A DNA stretch of 64,000 nt from contig NZ_CP060404.1 in NCBI RefSeq assembly GCF_014295035.1, positions 3,560,501 to 3,624,500 on the forward strand, given 5' to 3'. This DNA is from Streptomyces buecherae. GTDB lineage: Bacteria > Actinomycetota > Actinomycetes > Streptomycetales > Streptomycetaceae. Shown here one piece after another: positions 18,525 to 27,546 of the stretch (positions are counted from its first letter, which is position 1; each line of letters begins with the position of its first letter). Under the pieces are notes generated by a model. The model was not told the origin of the DNA and did no database searches. It saw nothing but the letters and a program-made list of their open reading frames with translations. A program made the translations under genes and the position numbers.

Positions 18525-18659
18525 CCCGCACGGGAACTCGGGCCGCCACCTGGCCCGCCACCCGTCGGCCACGACGGGCACGGGTGGGTACGGGCACGGC
18601 GGGGCTTCGGGGCGGGGAAGGCGGCACTGGGGGGAAGGGAACTACGGGGGGGCGGAGGC

Positions 18660-19670
18660 TCAGCCCGCCCGGTGGACCACCGCGTCGCACAGGCCCTCGA
18701 GCGCCGAGCGCGCCGCGCCCGTCGGGAGCGGGGCGAGCATGGCGCGCGCCTCCGCCGCGTACCGCAGCGTGTCGCGTCGTGCCTGCTCAAGGGCGGGATG
18801 GGCGCGCAGCCTGTGCAGCACCTCGGCGTGCCGGGCGTCGTCCGTCAGGTCGCCATCAAGCAGCGCGCACAGCTCGCGGTCGGCCGCCGACCCACTCGCC
18901 TGGGCCTGGGCTCGCAGGTGGAGCACCGGCAGGGTGGCGATGCCCTCGCGCAGGTCCGTACCGGGGGTCTTGCCCGACTCGTGCGAGTCGCTCGCGATGT
19001 CCAGTACGTCGTCGGCGAGCTGGAAGGCGATGCCGAGGCGCTCCCCGTACTGGGTCAGCACGCTGATGACGCTCTCGTCCGCGCCCGCCATCATCGCGCC
19101 GAGCCGGCCCGAGACGGCGACCAGCGAGCCGGTCTTCCCGGCGAGGACATCGAGGTAGTGCTCGACCGGGTCGCGGCCGTCGCGCGGCCCCGCGGTCTCC
19201 AGGATCTGGCCGGTGACCAGGCGTTCGAACGCCTCGGCCTGGATGCGGACCGCTTCCGGTCCGAGGTCGGCCAGTATGTGCGAGGCGCGGGCGAAGAGGA
19301 AGTCGCCGGTCAGGACGGCCAGGGAGTTGCCCCAACGGTTGTTGGCACTGGGGACGCCGCGCCGCACGTCGGCCTCGTCCATCACGTCGTCGTGGTACAG
19401 CGTCGCCAGGTGGGTCAGCTCGACGACCACGGCCGACGGCACGATACCCGGCGCGTGCGGGTCCCCGAACTGCGCGGCCAGCAGAACCAGGAGCGGCCTG
19501 AAACGCTTGCCGCCGGCGCGTACCAGATGCTGGGCCGCCTCGGTGATGAACGGGACGTCGCTCTTGGTGGCCTCCAGCAGGCCCTCCTCGACGGCCGCCA
19601 ACCCGGCAAGGGCGTCGGCTTCCAGAGTCTGGTCCCGCACGGTCAGCCCAAGGGGCCCGACGACGGTCAC
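18660..19670 (-). CDS. long-chain (all-trans) polyprenyl diphosphate synthase
   Basis: A chain-elongating isoprenyl diphosphate synthase of 336 residues from GTG 19670 (AGGAG eight bases upstream). Both Asp-rich motifs are present: TLYHDDVMDEADVRRG (FARM) and FQLADDVLDIASD (SARM), with GGKRFRPLLVLLAA and the Lys in LAGKTGSLVAVSGRLGA. Small residues just before the first Asp motif (HLATLYHDD) fit a long-chain product. In Streptomyces, homologues make the polyprenyl tail of menaquinone. It acts on IPP plus an allylic diphosphate, Mg-dependent, in the cytoplasm. Its location near nuo and the mqn/menG genes supports a quinone role. Confidence 0.9.
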   Translation of the reverse strand: MTVVGPLGLTVRDQTLEADALAGLAAVEEGLLEATKSDVPFITEAAQHLVRAGGKRFRPLLVLLAAQFGDPHAPGIVPSAVVVELTHLATLYHDDVMDEADVRRGVPSANNRWGNSLAVLTGDFLFARASHILADLGPEAVRIQAEAFERLVTGQILETAGPRDGRDPVEHYLDVLAGKTGSLVAVSGRLGAMMAGADESVISVLTQYGERLGIAFQLADDVLDIASDSHESGKTPGTDLREGIATLPVLHLRAQAQASGSAADRELCALLDGDLTDDARHAEVLHRLRAHPALEQARRDTLRYAAEARAMLAPLPTGAARSALEGLCDAVVHRAG

Positions 19671-20529
19671 GAGAGGTACTCCTGTCTGCCTACGATCGCG
19701 TGGAATGTCGATGTGTCGCTGTCTCCACCACAAGGAAGCGTATCCGGTCGGGTATCGATCACCGTGAGCGCCTTCCCGGCCGCCGCTCCCCCCGAAGCGC
19801 TCGCCTCTTCGGGGTCGCCGCCGCCGTCGGTCACCGCGCGTGCACGCGTCTGCCCTGGTCGGCGTGCGGACGCCCACGCCAAGGCCAGGTTGCCGACAGG
19901 TGACGCCCGGCCTACGGCCCCCACCAACGCGGGCGGCCCCGCCCCCTGGCGGGCCCCGCGAGCGGCCTCCGCGCCGGCCCTCCGCAGCCCCGCCCGCCCC
20001 TCGGCCGGAACCTGGCCGGGACCCGGCCGGACCCGACCCGCCGCGCCCCGTACGTCCCGCACGCCCCATAGGCCCTGCACACTCCGCTCACCCCGTACAC
20101 CCCCGGCACCACGCGCCCCCGCGAACGGCGGCCCGAGTACCCCGCCCCTCCCCCCACATCACCGGACCGAGGTACACCGCGGCCCCGCTCCCACGCGGCG
20201 CGGGCACCCGGCGAGAGACGGACACTCGGCGCCGCCGGTCCCCGCCCCAACCGCCCCGGGCACCGAGCACAACACACCCAGCACCCAGCACCCAGCACCC
20301 AGCACCCAGCACCCAGCACCCAGCAGGCCGGAAACCACGACCCGGGCTCCGCATTCCGGGATCGACGCTCCGGAAATCGGGAGTTCAGCACCGCTATGAG
20401 GCACGCGGCGTCCGATATTCGGACACGCTGAGTTATCCACAACCGCCTTGTGGCCCCCCTCAACCCGCCCTTCCAGACGTAGTCTGTGGCCTGCCAGCTT
20501 GCAGACGAGGAGAAGGCGAGGCAGCACCC
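19671..20529. other. 859-bp intergenic region with strongly C-rich plus strand
   Basis: It separates divergent genes. The right part of the first 100 bp should hold the polyprenyl synthase promoter. From about 19910 to 20330 the plus strand is markedly C-rich and G-poor with CCCC-NNN periodicity, ending in a heptamer tandem repeat. No gene is supported. The last 100 bp before 20530 contain the fumarylacetoacetase promoter and a GAGGAGAAGG ribosome-binding region. Confidence 0.5.
20275..20323 (+). repeat. seven tandem CACCCAG heptamers
   Basis: Seven uninterrupted exact copies of CACCCAG, 49 bp, lying 207 bp upstream of the fumarylacetoacetase start. A minisatellite of this kind is prone to slippage and can form unusual single-strand structures. 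Confidence 0.9.
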
Positions 20530-21753
20530 ATGCCCCAGCACAGCCCGCTCGACCTGGCCGAGGGTGACCCCTTCGGTCCGCACAACCTGCCGTACGGCGT
20601 CTTCACCACCTCGGACGAGCCGCAGCGGCGGCGGGTCGGCGTGCGGTACGGCGCGTACGTGCTGGACGTGCCCGCGCTGGCCGAGGCCACCGGTTCCGCC
20701 CACGCCGCCGTGCTCTCCGCCGGCACCCTCAACCCGCTGCTGGCCGCGGGCCGCGCCATATGGTCCGCCGTGCGCGCGGAGTTGGTCGACGCGCTCACCG
20801 ACCCCGCGCGGCGCGCGACCGTCGAGCCGCTGCTGGTCCCGCTGGCCGACGTCGCGCTCCACCTGCCCTTCGACGTGGCCGACTACGTCGACTTCTACGC
20901 CAGCGAGCACCACGCCAGCAACGTCGGCCAGATCTTCCGCCCGAACGGCGACGCGCTCACCCCCAACTGGAAGCACCTGCCGATCGGTTACCACGGCCGC
21001 GCGGGCACCGTCGTCGTCAGCGGCACCCCGGTGGCCCGGCCCGCCGGCCAGCGCAAGGCGCCCGCCGACGCCGCGCCGACCTTCGGGCCCTCGCAGCGCC
21101 TGGACATCGAGGCCGAGTTGGGCTTCGTCGTCGGCGCCCCGTCCACGTTGGGCGAACCGGTGCCGCTGGACGCCTTCGCCGACCACGTCTTCGGCGTCAC
21201 GCTGCTCAACGACTGGTCGGCGCGCGACATCCAGGCGTGGGAGTACGTGCCGCTCGGCCCGTTCCTCGGCAAGTCCTTCGCCACCTCCGTCTCCGCCTGG
21301 GTCACGCCGCTGGACGCGCTCGCGCACGCGCGTACGGCGCCGCCGCGGCGGGACGTTCCGCTGTTGCCCTACCTGGACGACTCGGCCGCCGCCGAACCGG
21401 GCGGCTTCGACATCCGGCTTGAGGTCGCCCTCAACGGGCACGTCATCTCGCGACCGCCGTTCTCCGCCATGTACTGGACGGCGGCGCAGCAACTCGCGCA
21501 CATGACGGTCAACGGCGCCAGCCTGCGCACCGGCGACCTGTTCGCCTCCGGCACCATCAGCGGCCCCCGCCCCGAGGAGCGGGGCTGCCTGCTCGAACTG
21601 ACCTGGTCCGGCCGCGACCCGGTGGAACTGCCCACCGGCAAGCGCACCTTCCTGGAGGACGGCGACGAGGTGACGATCACGGCCTGGGCCCCGGGGCCGG
21701 ACGGCGTCCGCGTGGGCCTCGGCGAGGTCACCGGCAAGATCACCGGCCGGTAG
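20530..21753 (+). CDS. fahA: fumarylacetoacetase
   Basis: The last enzyme of tyrosine/phenylalanine catabolism, hydrolysing 4-fumarylacetoacetate to fumarate and acetoacetate in the cytoplasm. It has 407 residues from ATG 20530, the usual length. The N-terminal SH3-like domain starts FGPHNLPYGVFTT. The catalytic mixed-beta domain carries DYVDFYASEHHASNVG (Asp and the catalytic His of the DFYxSxxH region), WKHLPIGYHGR, DIEAELGFVVG (metal-binding Glu), GVTLLNDWSARDIQAWEY (metal Asp) and LLELTWSG with the C-terminal MFASGTISG-like segment. It appears monocistronic, flanked by the C-rich gap and a perfect palindromic terminator. Confidence 0.95.
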   Translation: MPQHSPLDLAEGDPFGPHNLPYGVFTTSDEPQRRRVGVRYGAYVLDVPALAEATGSAHAAVLSAGTLNPLLAAGRAIWSAVRAELVDALTDPARRATVEPLLVPLADVALHLPFDVADYVDFYASEHHASNVGQIFRPNGDALTPNWKHLPIGYHGRAGTVVVSGTPVARPAGQRKAPADAAPTFGPSQRLDIEAELGFVVGAPSTLGEPVPLDAFADHVFGVTLLNDWSARDIQAWEYVPLGPFLGKSFATSVSAWVTPLDALAHARTAPPRRDVPLLPYLDDSAAAEPGGFDIRLEVALNGHVISRPPFSAMYWTAAQQLAHMTVNGASLRTGDLFASGTISGPRPEERGCLLELTWSGRDPVELPTGKRTFLEDGDEVTITAWAPGPDGVRVGLGEVTGKITGR

Positions 21754-21889
21754 TCGTACGGGCCCTGGACGGCGCGGCGTCGGGGTCGCCCGCGTGAGCC
21801 TCGTACGGGCCCACGCGGGGCCCGTGGCGCGGGGGTCGCGGGCGCCTCGCGGCGGGCGGGTCCGGGGGTGCCGGGGCGCCGTGCCGCGG

Positions 21890-21919
21890 GGGCGTCCGCG
21901 GCTCCGGAGCCGCGGACGC
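21890..21919 (+). terminator. 30-bp perfect palindrome after fahA
   Basis: Positions 21890-21919 form an uninterrupted perfect palindrome (GGCGTCCGCGG, CTCCGGAG, CCGCGGACGCC), 136 bp past the fahA stop. It can fold into a very stable hairpin and is followed by a partial third copy of the arm (GGCGTCCGCGG) near 21942. Confidence 0.7.
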
Positions 21920-21970
21920 CGGCACTCCGTCGGTGGCGAGTCCGGCGTCCGCGGGGGCCGTACGGGCTGC

Positions 21971-21990
21971 TACGTTGTCAGGCTCCTGAC
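21971..21990 (+). promoter_or_regulatory. -10 element and dyad before the lipoprotein gene
   Basis: TACGTT (21971-21976) can act as a -10. Immediately after it the 14-bp dyad GTCAGG-CT-CCTGAC (21977-21990) would cover the transcription start, an arrangement suited to repression. The gene starts about 54 bp downstream. Confidence 0.45.
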
Positions 21991-22043
21991 CAAAACAGCG
22001 GCCGATCCGGGGGACGGGCCGGCCGGAACGGATGGAGAAGCGC

Positions 22044-22565
22044 GTGCGCAAGGCAGCCATGATCGCTGGTGCGTCGGCCCTCGCCGCCCTGCTCGTCACG
22101 GGGTGTGGCAGTGACAGCGACGGCGGCAAGGACGGCGACAAGGCGAAGCAGACGCCCTCGGGCGCCGAGCAGCAGCCGAGCGACGCCCCCGCCGAGGGCG
22201 ACGGGAACAGCGCGAAGGTCGAGGGCACGTACCTGTCCAAGGACACCGGCAACGGCCAGCGCATCGTCCTCGGGGTCAAGGACAAGACCGCCTTCCTGGC
22301 CGGCCCGCACACCTGCACCGGCGCGTACCAGCAGAAGACGCTGATGCTCAAGTGCCCCGACGGCAACACCGACCGCACGATGGGCAAGGTCACCACGAAC
22401 GCCGACGGCAGCCTGACCGTGGACTGGGACGCCCTGTCCCAGGACGACGTCCTCTTCCCGGCCAAGGCCGGCGATGCCATCCCGACCCCGTCCGGGCTCC
22501 CCGACATCCCGGACCTCGGCGGTGACCTGGACGACCTCAAGAACACCGGCGGTCTCGGCGGCTGA
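22044..22565 (+). CDS. small surface lipoprotein
   Basis: A predicted lipoprotein of 173 residues. The signal sequence RKAAMIAGASALAALLVTGC ends in a lipobox (LVTGC) whose Cys would be lipidated and anchored to the outer face of the membrane. A Gly/Asp/Ser-rich linker follows, then one small beta-rich domain (VEGTYLSKDTGNGQRIVLG to VDWDALSQDDVLFP) with a CTGAY and LKCPDG cysteine pair. GTG 22044 is chosen because GGAG lies six bases upstream; ATG 22032 is in frame but has no such site. The domain pattern is common in Streptomyces, with no assigned function. Confidence 0.7.
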   Translation: MRKAAMIAGASALAALLVTGCGSDSDGGKDGDKAKQTPSGAEQQPSDAPAEGDGNSAKVEGTYLSKDTGNGQRIVLGVKDKTAFLAGPHTCTGAYQQKTLMLKCPDGNTDRTMGKVTTNADGSLTVDWDALSQDDVLFPAKAGDAIPTPSGLPDIPDLGGDLDDLKNTGGLGG

Positions 22566-22717
22566 CGCCCCGCCCGGTCTGGATCCGGTCCCGCGACCAC
22601 CGCCACCGACCACCGCCACCGGCAGCCCCACCAGTCGGCGGCCGGTCGCCCCGCGCGGACTGCGACGGCGGCCGGTCACCCGCGCGGACCGCGCACACGC
22701 CGCGGGCCCGGCATCGC

Positions 22718-22746
22718 GCTTGGGTTCAAGGGGTCGTCGCAACACC
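22718..22746 (+). repeat. left terminal inverted repeat of the IS30 element
   Basis: 29 bp; matches the complement of 24136-24164 with four mismatches around positions 10-18 of the repeat. Confidence 0.8.
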
Positions 22747-22754
22747 GCTTGGTT

Positions 22755-24127
22755 TCAGGTGGTGAGTAGATCATGTAGACGCTCGGCTGGGGTATCCCAG
22801 CCGAGCGTCTTGCGTGGGCGGCCGTTGAGTTCCTGGGCGACGTGTTCGAGGTCTTCGGGAGTGTGGACGCTCAGGTCGGTGCCCTTGGGGAAGTACTGCC
22901 GCAGTAGCCCGTTGGTGTTCTCGTTCGAGCCGCGTTGCCAGGGTGAGGCGGGGTCGCAGAAGTAGACGGGCATGCCGGTGGCCATGCTGAACTGCTTGTG
23001 GCGTGCCATCTCGCTGCCTTGGTCCCAGGTGAGGGAACCACGCAGGTGGGCGGGCAGAGTCTGGATCGTGGTGAGGAGGCCGTCGCGGACGGTCTCGGCG
23101 TCGTGGGCTCCGCCGGGCAGGTGGACCAGCATGGTGTAGCGGGTGCTGCGCTCGACCAGGGTGGCGATCGCGGAACGGCCACCCGCGCCGATGATCAGGT
23201 CGCCTTCCCAGTGACCGGGCACGGCCCGGTCCTCGACGTCGGCCGGGCGGTCAGTGATCATCACCATCGGGTCGACGAACCTCGGGGTGCGTCGCTGGGG
23301 ATCTCGGCGTGGCTTGCGGCGGGTACGGCCGGAGCGGATGGCTGCCTGCACTTGCCGTTTCAGGCCGCCGCGGGCCTGGAAGTACAACTCGTCTTTGGGA
23401 TGCTCCCTGCGTAGAGCGTGGCAGATCTGCTCCGGTGACCACCGCCTGCGCAGCCGTCCTGGACGAAGCGCCGCAGCCGGCCTTCGTGCAGCAGTTTGCG
23501 CTCCTTGGGCCGGGGCCTGCGTGCGACGGCTGCCCGGTGGGCGGCGTAGGGCTGGTAATCCTCGCGGCCGGAGTTCGCCTCGATCTCCCGCTTGACCGTG
23601 CTCGCCGGCCGCCCCAGAACACGCCCGATCGCTCTCAGAGACCGACCCGCCGTCAGGAGGTCGTGGATCGTCTCGCGCTCGGCAAGCGTCAGGAAGCGCG
23701 GGTGGAGCTGCTTGTCCAGGGCCGCCAGGCCCACCGGTGCCGTGGTCACACCACCCATCGTGAGGGTCCCCGCCGCGTAGTCGACGCGGCGGCCGTCGGC
23801 GTAGGTGCGTGTGGTGCCGCTCTTCTTGACGCCTTGGTCCCAGTCCCGGGCCGTGCGCTCGTTCACCCCAGCGCGCCTCGCCGCCACGGACTGCGCGACG
23901 CCCTTGGCCCGCAGCTGCTCGTACTCGTCCCGCCCAGGGTGCCGCCGGGACACGCGCACCGAACTCCGGCCGGTCTGCCGGGCCCAGCCGAAGGCGGTGT
24001 TGCGGTTCACTCCCAGCTCACGCGCCACCACACTCACGTTCCCCACGACATCCAGCCGCACAAGGAAACGCTTCCTCAATCCTGCAAGATCAGCCCGCTC
24101 AACGGCCACGGTCCTCGCAACTCCCAC
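22755..24127 (-). pseudogene. IS30-family transposase, split by a frameshift
   Basis: Two frames carry one transposase. The N-terminal part (from GTG 24127) has a helix-turn-helix region ([17 protein letters not shown]) and the IS30-type [23 protein letters not shown] ... [11 protein letters not shown]. It leaves frame after RLRRFVQDG near 23455. The C-terminal part continues in another frame with [18 protein letters not shown] and the DDE catalytic domain: [10 protein letters not shown] (Asp), [12 protein letters not shown] (Asp) and [13 protein letters not shown] (Glu). Restoring one C in a GGC(C)TGCGC stretch would rejoin the frames, so a single-base deletion is the simplest explanation. 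Programmed frameshifting is not typical of IS30. Confidence 0.85.
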
Positions 24128-24135
24128 AGATCACG

Positions 24136-24164
24136 GGTGTTGCGAGGACCGTTAGAACCCAAGC
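24136..24164 (-). repeat. right terminal inverted repeat of the IS30 element
   Basis: 29 bp, the transposase-proximal end. The putative GTG start of the transposase (24127) lies only 9 bp inside it. Confidence 0.8.
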
Positions 24165-24252
24165 CCTCCATGGCGAAGGGGGCCGGGCCCGAGGCGTACG
24201 CCCGCCGTCTCGGTGCCCGGTGGCGGGGCCGGGGCGCGGGCGGACGGGAGGG

Positions 24253-25914
24253 TCAGCGGACGAAGACGCCCGCGTCGCCCGCCAGTTCCAGGAAGTACTG
24301 CGGCGCGATGCCGAGCACCAGCGTCACCGCGACGCCGATCGCGATCGCCGACGAGGTCAGCACGCTCGGCACGGCGACCGTCGGGCCGTCCGCGCGGGGC
24401 TCGCTGAAGAACATCAGCACGATGACGCGGATGTAGAAGAACGCCGCGATGGCCGATGACACCACGCCGACCACCACCAGGGCGCCCGCGCCACCCTCCG
24501 CCGCCGCCTTGAAGACCGCGAACTTGCCCGCGAACCCCGAGGTGAGCGGGATGCCGGCGAAGGCCAGCAGGAAGACCGCGAAGACCGCGCCCACCAGCGG
24601 GGAACGGCGCCCGAGGCCGGCCCACTTGGACAGGTGGGTGGCCTCGCCGCCCGCGTCCCGCACCAGCGTGACCACCGCGAACGCGCCCAGCGTCACGAAG
24701 CTGTACGCCCCCAGGTAGAAGAGGACCGAGGAGACGCCCTCCTCGTTGGTGGCGATGACACCGGCGAGGATGAAGCCCGCGTGGGCGATCGAGGAGTACG
24801 CGAGCAGCCGCTTCACGTCGGTCTGGGTGACCGCGACGATCGCGCCGGCCAGCATGGTGACGATCGCGACGCCCCACATCACCGGGCGCCAGTCCCACCG
24901 CAGCCCCGGCAGCACCACGTACAACAGGCGCAGCAGCGCGCCGAACGCCGCGACCTTGGTGGCCGCCGCCATGAAGCCGGTGACCGGGGTCGGCGCGCCC
25001 TGGTAGACGTCGGGGGTCCACATGTGGAACGGCACCGCGCCGATCTTGAACAGCAGGCCCATCAGCACCATGGCGCCGCCGATCAGCAGCAGCGCGTCGT
25101 TGCCCATCGTCTGCGCGAGGGCCGGGGTGATGTCGGCGACCTCGCCGTCCACCACGTCGGCGATCCGGCCGTAGGTGACCGAGCCGGCGTAGCCGTACAG
25201 CAGCGCGATGCCGAACAGCAGGAACGCCGAGGAGAACGCGCCGAGGAGGAAGTACTTGACCGCCGCCTCCTGCGACACGAGCCGCTGCCGGCGGGCGAGC
25301 GCGCACAGCACGTACAGCGGCAGCGAGAAGACCTCGAGCGCGATGAACAGCGTCAGCAGGTCGTTCGCCGCCGGGAAGACCAGCATGCCGCCGACCGCGA
25401 ACAGCAGCAGCGGGAAGACCTCGGTGGTGGTGAAGCCGGCCTTGGTGGCCTCCTTCTCCGCGTCCCCGCCGGGCACGGCGGCGGCCTGGGCGGCGAAGGA
25501 GTCCACCCGGTTGCCGTGCGCCACCGGATCGAGGCGGCGTTCGGCGAAGGTGAAGACCGCGACCAGCGAGACCAGCAGGATGGTGCCCTGGAGGAAGAGC
25601 GCGGGGCCGTCCACCGCGATGGCGCCCTCCGCCGCGATCCGGGCCTTGCTCGTGCCGTAGTCGCCGACGGCCAGGCCGATCACGGCCGCGAAGGCGGCGG
25701 CGATGCCGAGCACGCTGGTGAACAACTGGGCCCCGTACCGCGCCTTGCGGGGCAGCAGCGCCTCGATGAGCACGCCCACGATGGCGGCGCCGATGACGAT
25801 CAGCGTGGGCGCGAGCTGGCCGTACTCGATGTCGGGCGCCTTGAACTTGTCCGGCGACTCGGCCGCCATGGTCCACAGGCTGTGGACCGTTACGGGATCT
25901 GCCACGGCGCTCAC
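24253..25914 (-). CDS. nuoN: NADH-quinone oxidoreductase subunit N
   Basis: The last gene of the nuo operon, 553 residues. It is an antiporter-like membrane subunit of complex I with about 14 helices that forms part of the proton-pumping arm. Family motifs seen: MWTPDVYQGAPTPVTGFMA (the conserved loop before broken helix 7) and KRLLAYSSIAHAGFILAG with its conserved Lys and His. ATG 25914 overlaps the nuoM stop by four bases (ATGA). An IS30 remnant starts 89 bp past its stop and no obvious hairpin lies between. Confidence 0.95.
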   Translation of the reverse strand: MSAVADPVTVHSLWTMAAESPDKFKAPDIEYGQLAPTLIVIGAAIVGVLIEALLPRKARYGAQLFTSVLGIAAAFAAVIGLAVGDYGTSKARIAAEGAIAVDGPALFLQGTILLVSLVAVFTFAERRLDPVAHGNRVDSFAAQAAAVPGGDAEKEATKAGFTTTEVFPLLLFAVGGMLVFPAANDLLTLFIALEVFSLPLYVLCALARRQRLVSQEAAVKYFLLGAFSSAFLLFGIALLYGYAGSVTYGRIADVVDGEVADITPALAQTMGNDALLLIGGAMVLMGLLFKIGAVPFHMWTPDVYQGAPTPVTGFMAAATKVAAFGALLRLLYVVLPGLRWDWRPVMWGVAIVTMLAGAIVAVTQTDVKRLLAYSSIAHAGFILAGVIATNEEGVSSVLFYLGAYSFVTLGAFAVVTLVRDAGGEATHLSKWAGLGRRSPLVGAVFAVFLLAFAGIPLTSGFAGKFAVFKAAAEGGAGALVVVGVVSSAIAAFFYIRVIVLMFFSEPRADGPTVAVPSVLTSSAIAIGVAVTLVLGIAPQYFLELAGDAGVFVR

Positions 25915-27545
25915 TTCGCGGCCTCCACATCTTGTACGGGCACGTCAGGCTTGGGGTCCTGCTTGTCGACCACGGACAGCGTGCGGTCGACGGCCGGGTC
26001 GATCATCTCGGTGACCGGCTTGGGGTAGACGCCGAGGAAGACCAAGAGCGCGATCAGCGGGACCACCACGGTCAGCTCGCGCGCCCTGAGGTCGGGCATG
26101 TTCTCCACGCCCGCCTTCACCGGCCCGGTCATCGTGCGCTGATAGAGCACCAGCACGTACAGCGCGGCGAGCACGATGCCGACGGTGGCGATGATCCCGA
26201 TGGCCGGGTACCGGCTGAACGTGCCGACCAGCACCAGGAACTCGCTGATGAACGGCGCCAGGCCGGGCAGCGACAGCGTCGCGAGCCCGCCGATCAGGAA
26301 CGTGCCCGCGAGCACCGGGGCCACCTTCTGCACGCCGCCGTAGTCGGCGATGAGCCGCGAGCCGCGCCGGCTGATCAGGAACCCGGCGACGAGCATCAGG
26401 GCGGCGGTGGAGATGCCGTGGTTGACCATGTACAGCGTCGCGCCGCTCTGGCCCTGGCTGGTCATCGCGAAGATGCCCAGGATGATGAAGCCGAAGTGGG
26501 AGATCGACGCGTACGCCACCAGGCGCTTGATGTCGCGCTGGCCGACCGCGAGCAACGCCCCGTAGAGGATGCTGATCACGGCGAGCACCAGGATCACCGG
26601 CGTGGCCCACTTGCTGGCCTCCGGGAAGAGGTGCAGGCAGTAGCGGAGCATGGCGAAGGTGCCGACCTTGTCGACCACGGCGGTGATCAGCACGGCGACC
26701 GGCGCGGTCGACTCACCCATCGCGTTCGGCAGCCAGGTGTGCAGCGGCCACAGCGGCGCCTTCACCGCGAACGCGAAGAAGAAGCCGAGGAACAGCAGCC
26801 GTTCGGTGTTGGTCGAGATGGACAGCTCGCCGCTGGCCCGGGCCTCCGCGATCTGTTGCAGCGAGAAGGTGCCGCTGCCCAGGTCGTCGGCGGTCACCGC
26901 GTACAACCCGATGACGGCGGCCAGCATGATCAGCCCGCCGGCCAGGTTGTACAGCAGGAACTTGACCGCCGCGTAGCTGCGCTGGGTCGCGGTCTCCTGC
27001 TCGTTCTTGTGGCCCGCCCGGTCGCCGAAGCCGCCGATGAGGAAGTACATCGGGATCAGCATGGCTTCGAAGAAGACGTAGAAGAGGAAGACGTCGGTGG
27101 CCGCGAAGGAGAGGATCACCATCGCCTCGACCATCAGGATCAGCGCGAAGAAGCCCTGGGTGGGGCGCCACCGGCCGTGCGTGACGGACTGCGTCGCGGC
27201 GTCGGGCGCGCCGGCCGGCGGGTCGGCGTCGTGCCAGCCGGCGAGCACCACGAACGGGACGAGCAGCGCGGTCAGCCCGACCAGCACCACTCCGATGCCG
27301 TCCACGCCCAGCTCGTACCGGACGCCGAAGTCCGCGATCCAGGCGTGCGACTCGGTGAGTTGGTACGGATCCTCGCTGTCGGGGTCGAAGCGGACCAGCG
27401 CCACGGCGGCCAGCACCAGCGTGGCCAGCGAGAACAGCAGGGCCACCCACTTGGCGAGCGTGCGCTGTGCGGCCGGGACGGCCGCGACGGCGACGGCGCC
27501 GACGGCGGGCGCCACGGCCGTGGCCGTCAACAGGGGAAATGACAT
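25911..27545 (-). CDS. nuoM: NADH-quinone oxidoreductase subunit M
   Basis: An antiporter-like proton-channel subunit of complex I, 544 residues. Conserved features are VEAMVILSFAATDVFLFYVFFEAMLIPMYF split by the key Glu of helix 5, AVKAPLWPLHTWLPNAMGES with its Lys, and KRLVAYASISHFGFIILG. It is separated from nuoL by a single base and overlaps nuoN by four, so the three large membrane subunits are translated as a coupled series. Confidence 0.96.
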   Translation of the reverse strand: MSFPLLTATAVAPAVGAVAVAAVPAAQRTLAKWVALLFSLATLVLAAVALVRFDPDSEDPYQLTESHAWIADFGVRYELGVDGIGVVLVGLTALLVPFVVLAGWHDADPPAGAPDAATQSVTHGRWRPTQGFFALILMVEAMVILSFAATDVFLFYVFFEAMLIPMYFLIGGFGDRAGHKNEQETATQRSYAAVKFLLYNLAGGLIMLAAVIGLYAVTADDLGSGTFSLQQIAEARASGELSISTNTERLLFLGFFFAFAVKAPLWPLHTWLPNAMGESTAPVAVLITAVVDKVGTFAMLRYCLHLFPEASKWATPVILVLAVISILYGALLAVGQRDIKRLVAYASISHFGFIILGIFAMTSQGQSGATLYMVNHGISTAALMLVAGFLISRRGSRLIADYGGVQKVAPVLAGTFLIGGLATLSLPGLAPFISEFLVLVGTFSRYPAIGIIATVGIVLAALYVLVLYQRTMTGPVKAGVENMPDLRARELTVVVPLIALLVFLGVYPKPVTEMIDPAVDRTLSVVDKQDPKPDVPVQDVEAAK

Positions 27546-27546
27546 G

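Larger units (their letters stand above)
22718..24164 (-). mobile_element. IS30-family insertion sequence, defective
   Basis: A 1447-bp element bounded by 29-bp inverted repeats (22718-22746 and 24136-24164) that share 25 positions, beginning GCTTGGGTTC and ending CAACACC. It contains a single leftward IS30-type transposase gene that is broken by a frameshift. I could not identify a target-site duplication. It sits between the lipoprotein gene and the 3' end of nuoN without disrupting either. Confidence 0.85.

Noticed and set aside
23251..23622. Third reading frame through the transposase break
   Set aside because: It joins neither half correctly; only the frame restored by a single inserted base gives continuous IS30 homology.
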